A stretch of 64,000 bases of DNA from Tieghemostelium lacteum. Taxonomy: Eukaryota > Evosea > Eumycetozoa > Dictyosteliales > Raperosteliaceae. Each line of letters starts with the position of its first letter. Positions within the stretch are counted from its first letter, which is position 1. Below, piece by piece: positions 53,384-64,000 of the stretch. A program made the position numbers and the translations under genes. Location of the stretch: positions 124,001 to 188,000 of the forward strand of contig LODT01000011.1 of assembly GCA_001606155.1 (NCBI GenBank), written 5' to 3'. The notes beneath the pieces were generated by a model that worked only from the letters and a program-made list of their open reading frames with translations, was not told where the DNA came from and ran no database searches.

Positions 53384-53998
53384 TTTATAGTAAACGAATC
53401 TGTTATATTTTTAAATATACACAGATTATTTTAAAAATACAGAATTGAAATAAACTAAAGAAAAAATTTTTAAAAATTTTTAAAAAAGTGGGTTTAGTGG
53501 TTTTTTATAAAAAACAAATCAAAAATGCCAATCCATTCATTTAATTTAACTCATTTGGTATAAATAATATTTTCTAAATTAATTTTTATTTATATTGTGA
53601 TCATTTTAAAAATAATTAAAAATTAAAAATAGATTTTGTTAAAAATATTAAATTTCATTCCCATAAATGCAACAAATAGTATTTAGATATTTTTTTTTCG
53701 TTTTTATGTCTTTTACAATTTACTACATTTTCTCATTAACACAGCTAATATGTAAACTGGATTCGTCTTATGAAGTTTTTACGGGAAAAGTGAGATAGAG
53801 AAATGAGACATTCATTACCAAGCAATTTATTCTGATTAGGTAGTAGATTGTATGAATTGTTGCAACATTTCATTCTAACAATAAATTTAATATAAAATCA
53901 AAGAAATACAATATTTAAATATTTATTATTTGAAATTCAAATAAAGTGCGTTATTATTTGTTTTATTAAAAATACATTATTCGTGTGTGTTATTTTAT
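53384..53998. other. Spacer, no gene seen
   Basis: AT-rich DNA between the LIM gene start and the secreted-protein stop, with T-runs near 53690 and A/T runs near 53460. No frame or repeat is supported. Confidence 0.45.
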
Positions 53999-54907
53999 TT
54001 AATAATAGTAATGTGTAATGTTATAGATGGAATCAGGTGGTCTATTGATTGCACTTTTAAGTCCACTATCTCTACGTGTTCTACCAGCAACAGCTTTGAA
54101 AACTGGACCACTTTTATCTTCGTCACATTGTAGACATGGATTGAGAGTTGTTGAATTTGCAGGAACATTATTAGGAACATGCATTAACCAATCATAGAGA
54201 CAAATATCTAGACAATCTTTTCTGGTGTTAAGTGCATCATAGAGCCAAATGACTGCACAATTATATGTGAATCCAGCAGAATGTTGAATGCAATCCAAAG
54301 CATCTTTCTCAGAGACAAATGTAACAATAGCACAATCTCTTATTGGATTTGTTAGATCTGGATATTGCATATAGGATGACAAGTCTTTAGTAGTACTACA
54401 GTATCCACACTGGTGAAGATGAGTTACAAATGCACCTGAATTCTCAGCTTCTTCAGCAGATGTATAATTGAATAAATAGTATGATGATCTATCCGAAGGA
54501 TCAGGATAATATACACCACAAACTGAATCATTCAAAGTAGTATTGAAATTCTCTAAATCATATGGATTCCAAGTTAGGTTTTGTTGGGGGTTTAAAAGAG
54601 TCTTTGATGCAAATGCATCAATCACAGTTTGATTATAGGTTGGTGGAACAAAACCTTCTCTACTACCACTACCATCAACCAATCTTTCTCTAATACGTTT
54701 GAGAGCACCTCTTAATAACTCTTCTACAACCAACTTTTCATTGTGATTGAATCTATTCATCAGAAATTCATCGTCTAGATATGAGTCAATCTTTTCTATA
54801 AATTCTCTTTTATTAGATAATCTATTAACATTATCTAAACCTAAACTTATAGTTGCTAATACTAAAAGCACAGTAAACACTGACCAATAGTATCTAACCA
54901 TTTTCAC
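53999..54907 (-). CDS. Secreted Cys-rich protein of unknown function (302 aa)
   Basis: A single exon from ATG 54907 (or the second ATG two codons on). Signal peptide VRYYWSVFTVLLVLATISLG, then a helical region with LVVEELLRGALKRIRERLVD, several NxT/S sequons, and Cys clusters (HLHQCGYCSTTKDLSSYMQY, DCAIVTFVSEKDALDCIQ, KDCLDICLYDWLMHV, NPCLQCDEDKSGPVFKAVAG). The HQCG-CS and DC spacing suggests disulfides. I have a sense of similar proteins in oomycetes and algae but cannot name the family. The N-terminal half has a broken second copy at 59067-59390, part of the segmental duplication. Extracellular location is inferred. Confidence 0.75.
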   Translation of the reverse strand: MKMVRYYWSVFTVLLVLATISLGLDNVNRLSNKREFIEKIDSYLDDEFLMNRFNHNEKLVVEELLRGALKRIRERLVDGSGSREGFVPPTYNQTVIDAFASKTLLNPQQNLTWNPYDLENFNTTLNDSVCGVYYPDPSDRSSYYLFNYTSAEEAENSGAFVTHLHQCGYCSTTKDLSSYMQYPDLTNPIRDCAIVTFVSEKDALDCIQHSAGFTYNCAVIWLYDALNTRKDCLDICLYDWLMHVPNNVPANSTTLNPCLQCDEDKSGPVFKAVAGRTRRDSGLKSAINRPPDSIYNITHYYY

Positions 54908-55001
54908 AAAGAATTTTAAAATTTTAAAAATTTTAACATATCTTGGATACCATCAAAACCGGTTTTTTGATGAGAAAATTTATGATGATTTAGATTTAAG
55001 T

Positions 55002-58000
55002 TTATTTTAAAGTTTGATAAAATTTTGTATAAATTGTATTTGGGTATTTAAATTTACCAAGATTAATTGATTTCCAATCATTAGGAGATAAAATAGAGTA
55101 AGGAGATGGTGATTTTTCCAAATGTATACACATTGAAAATATATTGATATTAGTAACCTCATTCAATCTATTAAATATTGTTTGAATTTGGTCTATTGAA
55201 ATTTCTGTATTTGGAATTTGGCCTAATATAAGTGAAAGCGAATTGATGGGATGATGTTGATCTATAAATTCAATGAGAGGTATTATGTGTGTGATGTTTT
55301 TGATGGTAAAACTGATTGCATCTTTAACTGTTGATAAAGAATCTTTATAGAATTCAATCATATTAGGTATATTGACATCTGTAGTTCTGATTCCAACTGT
55401 ATTGAACCCTGAAAAACTAATATATTCAAAAACTGATAATATATTAAATTTAGGAAGTTTTTCAAACTTGTTTTTCAAGTTATTCAAATATATACCAATG
55501 TGAGATCTCACATTATAACAAAAGTAGAAATTGATTTCTTTGAGATTGGGTAGCTGGAGTGATAGAATGGATTCAATAGTGCTATATAAATGTAACCATT
55601 TATTGTGAACTATAAATTCAATGGATTCAATTAGAGGTGAATATTTGAGTACTCCATCGAATATCAGTGGTTCCTTTACAGGCCAATAGAGAGTCACTAT
55701 TATAGTCTTTAGTTGAGTATTTCTTTCCAAAAAAAACAATCCTTTATAATTTTCCTTTAATGAAATATTTAGACACTCTAAATGACCATACAATAGATTA
55801 TCTATTACATTCCAAGGAAGAGATATCAGAGTCTCTGAATTGATATTCTTGGGATAATTCTTCCAAAGACTATATTTATATTCAATATTGATTTTTGAAT
55901 ATCTACAAATTGGTGTATAACTTCTATATCTTTCATCTACATTATTGGTTAATATATCAGAACATAGGTAAAACCATTGTTTAGAAACTTTAGAAATTTC
56001 AACTTTCTCCAAGCCATGAATAGTAGGATCATAAAAGAAATGGTGAATGATTCTCTTTATCATCAACATTGGCAGTTGTATATTTCTTACTATAGGATCA
56101 TTAGAGTAATGGTGAATGATTTTCGGTTGTGTATTTCTACCTATATTTTTGTTTAGGTATTTGTGTTTCTCTAAATGGAGGAGATAACCTAGCTTTGTAT
56201 TCAACAGTCTATCAGTAGCTATTAGTGGTAGGGTAAAGTAGAATTGCTTGAATAGGTCAGAGCTTTTACAGAATGTAGTATTTAAAGGTTTTTCAATGAA
56301 AAAAGGTTTTTCAATGAAAAATAGTTTTGTCAAACCATTTGGTTTTTCATTTTCATAGAGTTTGGTTATGTCATTGTAGTATTTAGATATCAAATAGGTT
56401 TTATCTTCTGTCTGTTGGGTAATGTTTAGAAATAACCAAAATTCCATGAACTTATACACCTGATCTGGAATTGACTGTTTATTAACCACAGTAATCTGAC
56501 CATCACTACAGCTATAATACCTTTCAATTGCATTCGAAATGAGTCGATGATAATTTTCAATGTTAGACAACATCATATTTAATCCCATTTGACCCCATTT
56601 TGAGAAATCAGTAATGATATTAACCAATACCTCCAAACCCAGATCATCAACATTGTATATTACATCTCTCTCTACATCTTCATATCTATTCATAACTAGA
56701 TATAAGTTGGATTTTGAAGCTTGAGATGCCCCATTTAAATCTATTTTTAAATATGATCTAAATAGTGAAATTGCATTTTCAAAATCACCTTCCAAAAGTG
56801 CATTTGGAGCATGTTGATTTCCAAATAAATCCTCTACAATCATATGGTTGTAGAATTGTGAACCTTTGTATATTGAAACTATCAACTTTGAATTATTTCT
56901 GATCATTTCAATTATTAGGTTCCTAATGGCAGGTTTAGTCATTTTAGAAAAAGTATTAAAGAATATACTCCATAAACGAGTCAGAGATTGTAAGAGATTG
57001 AATACACCATCTACTTGGCTATTAATACCAATGATTATTCTTGAATAGTCAACTAATATTTCAAGGTCATCTAGTATTGATATATCACTTGTAAAGGAAT
57101 AGGTCGAACTTAAATAATCGAGTCGAGGAGTGATTTCTTGTATCGCCTCTGCATGGTCTAGCATTTTAAATAGTGTGATAATACCTATATAACTTAAATC
57201 AGATCCCATATAACGTCTATATTTCTGTATAATCTCATTAGTTACCATTTCTTTTGGAATTACCCAAAAGAAATAATGTCGAGGAATAATATCTTTATGG
57301 TAAAGTTTCTCTAGTTCAATTAGGCCATTTTCATCTAATTGTTTATAAAATGTATAACAATAACTAAAATGTGTCTTATGTGAATTAAAAATAAGACTAA
57401 ATAAAATGATATGTAGATATTAATATTAAAATACTATTATGTTATATCTAAAAATTATATACCTATTAATTTTAGTAGCCATTTCATTTGTAAATTTAAA
57501 ATTAAACAGTTTGTTGTGTAATAGTATATTTAGACGATCTTTTGCTGGATATGAATCATCAATTACTATACCTTGAAGATATTCTGAAAATTTGTCACCA
57601 AAATTCTCATAGAACCAAACAATTAAATCTAGTTCTTTCTGAGGATATTAAAATATAAGTTAGATATTGAACTGGTTATAGATGGTAACTGAATACATAC
57701 AATTATTTGTATTATTAAATTTTTATAAAATTCAATTGGTTTTTGGGTATCTATTTTCAAGGTTTTCACTTGACACTTAATTTCTGAAACTACACATCTA
57801 GTTAACATCTTGATATCTAGATTGATTAATTTGACCAATAATTCTATTGGATATTCAAAATCATTATCAATCATATCAAATAAAAGATTATAATCTATCA
57901 ACACTAATGTATTTCTGTTTTTTTCATTAACAATTCTCTCCAGAACCTTCAAAACAGATGACTTTGGTAGATGGTAAACCATGAAAACTAACGGTTTAAT

Positions 58001-58546
58001 TTTTCTTCCAAACATTTGAAATAATATTAAATCCTCAGTCATCTTTTCAAATACTCTAATATGATACTCTTTTAAAGCCTCTGATTTTGATCTCAACACA
58101 AATATATAACTAATCAATCTCTGTCTAGGATTCTCAGAATCTATCCATTGTGTAAACTCTAAATATTTAAAATTTCATTAGCTTTCAAATCTTTACAATT
58201 AGAAGTGTTGTTCCTACATACTATTATAATATAGACTTCCAAGCAAATGTTCAACTAGTACAAGAGAAACATATAAATGGTTCCTTTTTCTTTTTTTTTT
58301 GTCATTGTAGTGTTGTTTATTTATGATATCAACTTCTTCATCAGATTTGGAGCACCAATCAAAGAAAGTAATTATTAAATTATTAAAATCTGTTGAATTT
58401 AAATCAGCAATACTATATATATTTGCTACACAATAATGTTCTTTTTTAACTTTACAAAATAAACAATGCCTATTAATAAACAATTTTGTTGTTAAATTCC
58501 CAAAGTATTGTTGAAAATAGTTGATTTCTTTTTTTTCTTCTTTCAT
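55002..58546 (-). CDS. Large Cys-motif/helical/F-box/LRR family protein, copy 3 (about 1117 aa)
   Basis: Exons 58546-58222, 58158-57701, 57638-57463 and 57396-55002; intron phases 1, 0 and 2. Parts: INYFQQYFGNLT, Cys motif CLFCKVKKEHYC, FFDWCSKSDEEVDIINKQHY, RQRLISYIFVL (aligned with IQRLIYY of copy 2), helical region, F-box-like LPMLMIKRIIHHFFY ... VEISKVSKQWFYLC, LRR-type tail with LKYSPLLESIEF. Intron 1 has the same phase and position as in the genes at 14515 and 18381. It carries two small internal repeats: FFIEKPFFIEKP and a partial F-box duplicate (KIIHHYSNDPIVRN). It is nearly identical to copy 4 at 59486. SCF adaptor role inferred only. Confidence 0.75.
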
Positions 58547-58813
58547 TTAATCAGGAATGATCACTCGTCAAAAAAAAAAAAATTCTGAATTTCAAAATAA
58601 TCTTTAATTTCTTTTGTGATTATGTTACAAAACAGCAAAGTCATTGAAAATCTTTTAACATACCCTTTAAACTGTGCACTCCACAAAGAAATCATCAAAC
58701 ATTCAACAAAATTTTCAAACCATTACCAACATCTAAAGGATTAAATTGTTTACACTTTAGTACCTCTTACTTTTTAAAAATTAGTACTGAATTAATTCAA
58801 ATTATTATTGATA
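58547..58813. other. Spacer present only in one duplication unit
   Basis: About 270 bp with no counterpart after copy 4 (there, homology resumes within 30 bp of 63026). The plus strand from 58624 is open for 40 codons (MLQNSKVIENLLTYPLNCAL...), too short to call. It may be an insertion or sequence lost from the other unit. Confidence 0.4.
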
Positions 58814-59066
58814 TGGATTATAAAACAAAAAAAGTTTGTGAAGTTACTTTTCAAGTAATAAATTGGTTAAATGATATATTTAGTCTTTCTATTATTTCTA
58901 ATATAGTATTTATTACCACTGATAATCTTAGAAAGTTCACTTATAAACTCTGAAATTGATTCTCGTTCATCAAGTGAACATGAAAAGTGAATTTGTTGAA
59001 TTTTATCATTGTTAATAATGGACTTTGTCAATTTCGATAAATTGAAATCATATACTTTTTGACATG
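58814..59066 (-). pseudogene. Truncated fragment of the LRR-type gene at 63104
   Basis: It matches 63040-63470 with one internal deletion of about 150 bp (63151-63305 is missing), in frame, so a 70-codon frame persists (CQKVYDFNLSKLTKS, IQQIHFSCSLDERESIS, then GNKYYIRNNRKTKYII). The 5' part is absent: at about 59066 it changes abruptly to the fragment of the secreted-protein gene. It is debris at the junction of two duplication units. Confidence 0.8.
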
Positions 59067-59390
59067 TAATATACACCACAAACTAAATCATTCAAAGTAG
59101 TATTGAAATTCTCTAAATCATATGGATTCCAAGTTAAGTTTTGTTAGGGGTTTAAAAGTGTCTTGGATGCAAATGCATCAATCACAGTTTGATTATACGT
59201 TGGTGGAACAAAACCTTCATCATCAACCAATCTTTCTCTAATACGTTTGAGAGCACCTCTCAATAACTCTTCTACAACCAACTTTTCATTGTGATTGAAT
59301 CTATTCATCAGAAATTCATCGTTTAGATATGAATCAATCTTTTCTATAAATTCTCTTTTATTAGATAACCATTTTTCACAATGATTTTTA
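59067..59390 (-). pseudogene. Broken N-terminal copy of the secreted Cys-rich gene (53999)
   Basis: It corresponds to about 54510-54830 of the intact gene: NRFNHNEKLVVEELLRGALK, the RIRERLVDD region (with a short deletion of the GSGSRE part), a stop codon at the PQQN position, then through NDLVCGVYY to the junction. The signal peptide part upstream is disrupted as well. It is clearly a non-functional remnant. Its right side leads into the intergenic 59391-59485 and copy 4. Confidence 0.85.
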
Positions 59391-59485
59391 AAATTTTAAA
59401 ATATCTTGGATACCATCTGCAAAAACCGCGTTTTTCTAATCAATTTTAGAATATTTATGGATCTAAATCCATCATAAATTTTAGT

Positions 59486-62400
59486 TTATTTTAAAGTTTG
59501 ATAAAATTTTGTATAAATTGTATTTGGGTATTTAAATTTACCAAGATTAATTGATTTCCAATCATTAGGAGATAAAATAGAGTAAGGAGATGGTGATTTC
59601 TCCAATTGTATACACATTGAAAATATATTGATATTGGTAACCTCATTCAATCTATTAAATATTGTTTGAATTTGGTCTATTGAAATTTCTATATTTGGAA
59701 TTTGGCCTAATATAAGTGAAAGTGAATTGATGGGATGGTGTTGATCTATAAATTCAATGAGAGGTATTATGTGAGTGATGGTATTGATGGTAAAACTGAT
59801 TGCATCTTTAACTGTTGATAAAGAATCTTTATAGAATTCAATCATTTTAGGTATATTGACATCTGTAGTTCTGATTCCAACTGTATTGAACCCTGAAAAA
59901 CTAATATATTCAAAAACTGATAATATATTAAATTTAGGAAGTTTTTCAAACTTGTTTTTCAAGTTATTCAAATGTATACCAATGGGATTTCTCAAATTAT
60001 AACAAAAGTAGAAATTGATATCTTTGAGATTGGGTAGCTGGAGTGATAGAATGGATTCAATAGTGCTATACAAATATAACCAGTTACTATGAACTATAAA
60101 TTCAATGGATTCAATTAGAGGTGAATGATTGAGTATTCCATCGAATATCAGTGGTTCCTCTACAGGGCTATAGAGAGTCACTATTAATGTCTTTAGTTGA
60201 GTATCTCTTTCCAAAAACCATCCATTATAATTTAATGAAATATTTAGACACTCTAAATGACCATACAATAGAATATCTATTAAATTCCAAGGAAGAGATT
60301 TCAGAGTCTCCCAATTGATACTCTTGGGATAATTCTTCCAAAGACTATATTTATATTCAATATTAATTTTTGAATATCTAAAAATTGGTATATAACTTCT
60401 ATTTCTTTCATCTACATTATTGGATAATATATCAGAACATAGGTGAAACCATTGTTTAGAAACTTTGGAAATTTCAACTTTTTCCAAATTATGAATAGTA
60501 GGATCATAAAAGAAATGGTGAATGATTCTCTTTATCATCAACATTGGCAGTTGTATATTTCTTACTATAGGATCATAAGAGAAATGGTGAATGATTTTCT
60601 TAATCATCGACATTGGTGGCTGTGTATTTCTTACTACATTACCATTATTTTTGTTTAGGTATTTGTGTTTCTCTAAATGGAGGAGATAACCTAGCTTTGT
60701 ATTCACCAGTCTATCAGTAGCTATTGGTGGTAGGGTAAAGTAGAATTGTTTGAATAGGTCAGAGCTTTTACAGAATTTGGCATTTAAAGGAGTTTCAATG
60801 AAAAATAGTTTTGTCAAACCATTTGGTTTTTCATTTTCATAGAGTTTGGTTATGTCATTGTAGTATTTAGATATCAAATAGATTTTATCTTCTGTCTGTT
60901 GGGTAATGTTTAGAAATAACCAAAATTCCATGAACTTATACACCTGATCTGGAATTGACTGTTTATTAACCACAGCAATCTGACCATCACTACAACTATA
61001 ATACCTTTCAATTGCATTCGTAATGAGTTGATAATTTTCAATGTTAGACAACATCATATTTAATCCCGTTTGACCCCATTCCGAGAAATCAGTAATGATA
61101 TTAACCAATACCGCCAAATAGAGTTTACCAACTCTGAATATTACATCTCTCTCTACATCTTCATATCTATTCATAACTAGATATAAGTTAGATTTTGAAG
61201 CTGGAGATGCGCTATATAAATCTATTTTTAAATATGATCTAAATAGTGAAATTGCATTTTCAAAATCACCTTCCAAAAGTGCATTTGGAACCTGTTGATT
61301 TCCAAATAAAGCCTGGTGGTAGGATTGTGAACCTTTGTATATTGAAACTATCAACTTTGAATTCTTTCTGATCATATCAATTACTAGGTTTATAATGGCA
61401 GGTTTAGTCATTTTAGAAAGAGTATTAAAGAATATACTCCATAAACGAGTCAGAGATTGTAAGAGATTGAATAAACCATCTATTTGGCTATTAATACCAA
61501 TGATTAATCTTGAATAGTCAAGTAATAGGTCAAGGTCATCTAGTATTGTTATTATATCACTTTTAAAAGAGTGGTTCCAACTTATAAGGTCGAGTTGAGA
61601 AGTGAAAATTTGCATAGCCTCTGCACGGTCTAGTATTTTAAATAGTATGATAATCTTTATCATATCGAGATTATTTGAATAACTTGACATAGAATCCCTA
61701 TAATTCTGTCTAATCTCATTAGTTACCATTTCTTTTGGAATTGCTAAAAAGAAATAATATTTATCTTTATGGAATAGTTTCTCTAATTCAATAAAGCCAT
61801 TCTCATCTAATTGTTTATAAAATGTATAACAAAAAGCATAACTTGTCTGACTTGAATTAAAAATAAGACTAAATAAAATTATATGTAGATATTAATATTA
61901 AAACTATAACATAAAGTTATATCTAAAGATTATATACCTATTAATTTTAGTAGCCATTTCATTTTTAAATTTAAAATTAAACAGTTTGGTGTGTAATAGT
62001 ATATTTAGACGATCACTTGTTGGATATGTATCATCAATTACTATACCTTCAAGAAATTTTGAAAATTTGTCACCAAATATCTCATAGAACCAAACAATTA
62101 AATCTAGTTCTTTCTGAGGATATTAAAATATAAGTTAGATATTGAACTGGTTATAGATTGTAACTGAATACATACAATTATTTGTATTATTAAATTTTTA
62201 TAAAATTCAATAGGTTTTTGGGTGTCTATTTTCAAGGTTTTCACTTGATCTCTAATTACAGTAACTAGAAGTGTAGTTAACATATTGATATCTAGATTGA
62301 TTAATTTGATCAATAGTTCTATTGGATAATCGAAATCATTATCAATCATATTAAATAAATGTTGATAATCTATCAACTCTAGTATTTTTCTGTTTTTTTC

Positions 62401-63026
62401 ATTAGCAATTCTCTCTAGAACCTTCAAAACAGTTGCCTTTGGTAGATGGTAACTTCGGTTATCTTTAGTTTTCATTTCTCTTCTAAATATTTGAAATAAT
62501 ATTAAATCCTCAGTCATCTTTTCAAATACTCTAATATGATACCCTTTTAAAGCCTCTGATTTTGATCCTAATACAAAAATATAACTAATCAATCTCTGTC
62601 TAGGACTCTTAGAATCTATCCATTGTGTAAACTCTAAATATTAAAATTTCATTAACTTTCTAATCTTTACAATAATAGAAGGGTGTTGTTCCTGAACATA
62701 CTATTATAATAGAGACTTCCAAACAAATGTTGAATGAGTACATGAGTAACATATAAATGGTTCCTTTTCTTTTTTGTATTGTCATTGTAGTGCTGTTTAT
62801 TTATGATATCAACTTCTTCATCAGATTTGGAGCACCAATCAAAGAAAGTAGCTATTAAATTATTAAACTCTGTTGAATTTAAACTATCAATACTTTCTAT
62901 CTCTTTTGGACAATAATGTACTTCATTATCTCCACAATATAAACAATACCTATCAATATACAATTCTGTTGTTAAATTCCCAAAGTATTGTTGAAAATAG
63001 TTGATTTCTTTTTTTTCTTCTTTCAT
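59486..63026 (-). CDS. Large Cys-motif/helical/F-box/LRR family protein, copy 4 (about 1113 aa)
   Basis: Exons 63026-62702, 62633-62176, 62113-61938 and 61868-59486, the same lengths for exons 1-3 and the same phases as copy 3. Parts: INYFQQYFGNLTTEL, Cys motif CLYCGDNEVHYC, FFDWCSKSDEEVD, helical region, then a tandem duplicate inside the F-box-like segment: PPMSMIKKIIHHFSYDPIVR followed by LPMLMIKRIIHHFFYDPTIH and VEISKVSKQWFHLC. An LRR-type tail with LNHSPLLESIEF follows. Differences from copy 3 are mainly single substitutions plus codon-sized indels, so both copies look under selection and recently separated. Upstream is the partial LRR-type gene at 63104. Confidence 0.75.
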
Positions 63027-63103
63027 TTAATCAATTTATTATTATTTTGGATTAAAAATTAAAAAAAACAGTTTGTGAAGTTACGTTGCAAATAATAGAT
63101 TGG

Positions 63104-64000
63104 TTAAATGATATATTGAGTCTTTCTATTATTTCTAATATAGTATTTATTAAGAATATTGTTAATCTCATTGGAAAAAAATGCAATATTCAAGTCTAGT
63201 ATTTTCGAGTGATTTTCAATGATTGTTTGAATAAGTTGATTAGCATCATCTTTTAATATCTCATCATGTTCTGGAGCTGTTAAATAGTAATCTGTGATAT
63301 TACCTTTATTACCACTGATAATCTTAGAAAGTTCACATATAAACTCTGAAATTGATTCTCGTTCATCAAGTGAACATGAAAAGTGAATTTGTTGGATTTT
63401 ATCATTGTTAATAAGGGAGTTTGTCAATTTCGATAAATTGAAATCATATACTTTTTGACAAGCAAATTTCAAGAGATTGGGAGAATTCATATCTAAAACT
63501 TTGCAAATTAGATTACAGTCAACTAACAGTGACAGTGATAGTTCAGTTAGATATCTATTGGATTGCATGTCGGTTACCAAGGGTATAACATAGCTTAAAG
63601 ATTCAATAGCTCTGATTTCATAGCTTTTACCTCTATCATTTTCATCTGATATATCAAGACTTTGTAGAGATGGAATATTAGATAAAATAATATCCCTAAG
63701 TTCTTTATAGTTGGATGTACCACAAACTGATAGCCTTGTACATTTTGAATGATATTGAAATGATTCAATACATGGAATGTAGGTATCTTCATATGACACT
63801 GACTCCAATCCAGAAGGTCCATTCCATAGATTATAAAATGATGAGTATCCACGCAATGTATCATTTCCATTAAGATTAATAACCTCGCTATTCAATTGAA
63901 TATACTCTAGTGTTGAGTTACTAATTTCTAGGTTTGTTATAGAACTATTTTTATGAATTTGAAATTCACCCTCACCCCACAGACAAAGCATTTTCAAAGA
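63104..64000 (-). CDS. LRR-type protein, C-terminal part (gene continues past window)
   Basis: An open frame of 297 codons to the right edge; no real start codon is visible. Repeats include SITNLEISNSTLEYIQLNSE, PSLQSLDISDEN, YLTELSLSLLVD, NLLKFACQKVYDF and IQQIHFSCSLDERESIS, irregular leucine-rich type like the F-box/LRR genes in this window. An F-box may lie upstream, out of view. The end of this gene is duplicated in truncated form at 58814-59066. It forms the repeat unit order, on the minus strand: this gene, large family copy, secreted Cys-rich gene. Confidence 0.65.
   Translation of the reverse strand, partial: SLKMLCLWGEGEFQIHKNSSITNLEISNSTLEYIQLNSEVINLNGNDTLRGYSSFYNLWNGPSGLESVSYEDTYIPCIESFQYHSKCTRLSVCGTSNYKELRDIILSNIPSLQSLDISDENDRGKSYEIRAIESLSYVIPLVTDMQSNRYLTELSLSLLVDCNLICKVLDMNSPNLLKFACQKVYDFNLSKLTNSLINNDKIQQIHFSCSLDERESISEFICELSKIISGNKGNITDYYLTAPEHDEILKDDANQLIQTIIENHSKILDLNIAFFSNEINNILNKYYIRNNRKTQYII

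Noticed and set aside
58624-58746. 40-codon plus frame MLQNSKVIENLL...
   Set aside because: Too short, no splice partner and no known relative; kept only as a remark on the spacer.
1-64000. tRNA or rRNA genes
   Set aside because: Scanning by eye for GGTTCGANNCC-type B boxes paired with clover-leaf arms found none; a covariance search could still find one.
1-64000. CRISPR arrays, operons, ribosome binding sites
   Set aside because: The sequence is nuclear eukaryotic; short repeats here are codon runs or AT tandem repeats.

Overview
The window reads as nuclear DNA of a social amoeba (Dictyostelia). It is AT-rich with even more AT-rich spacers, genes are dense on both strands, introns are short (about 50-280 bp) with GTATGT/GTAAGT donors, and Asn/Gln/Ser/Thr-rich tracts sit inside proteins. 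The gene set (eIF2-alpha kinase, ClC, SCAI, PEX2, kaptin, LIM protein, deoxynucleoside kinase) fits an amoebozoan. The base composition looks milder than D. discoideum, so a Heterostelium/Polysphondylium-like or Cavenderia-like species is possible, but I cannot name it. There is no sign of a prokaryotic, organellar or viral region. I saw no tRNA, rRNA or CRISPR.

Layout. 1-6810: partial rad9, an HRI-like eIF2-alpha kinase, a small developmental-type gene with a GT/CA-rich promoter, and a double-AAA ATPase. 7132-14366: two F-box/leucine-rich-type genes flanking a repeat zone (hAT-type element with intact ends at 10401-11209, a degraded relative, a 31-bp-arm inverted repeat, two tandem repeat families). 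14515-22312: two large paralogues, tail to tail, of a family with Cys motif, helical region, F-box-like motif and LRR-like C-terminus. 22376-31035: M28-like membrane protein, DHHC acyltransferase, ClC transporter, TFIIS, and a SWSAP1-like RecA-fold protein that shares a 79-bp intergenic region with TFIIS. 31626-46623: small mitochondrial-type protein, SCAI, an unknown protein, a P-loop protein, deoxynucleoside kinase, SAYSvFN protein, Tim9-like chaperone, PEX2, secreted EGF-like protein, J-domain/MYND membrane protein, a coiled-coil protein and a third short F-box/LRR-like gene. 46624-49982: spacer, two LINE 3' fragments in inverted orientation, and a Crinkler-type NTPase. 49983-54907: kaptin, a 5-LIM PINCH-like protein and a secreted Cys-rich protein. 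54500-64000: a tandem segmental duplication (offset about 4.48 kb) carrying two more members of the large family, with chimeric gene fragments at the junction.

How it fits together. About half the genes are single-copy housekeeping genes of unrelated pathways: DNA damage checkpoint (Rad9, SWSAP1), translation control (HRI-like kinase), peroxisome (PEX2) and mitochondrial import (Tim9), TORC1 nutrient sensing (kaptin), adhesion (PINCH-like), and transcription (TFIIS, SCAI). Set among them is a lineage-specific, expanding set of F-box/LRR-like genes (eight loci or fragments here). They show inverted and tandem duplication, internal repeats and chimeric debris. This family, with its four-exon-or-more N-terminal module and conserved intron phases, is the strongest candidate for something undescribed. 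Exon joins were inferred by eye from splice consensus, reading phase and remembered homologues. No computation or database search was run.
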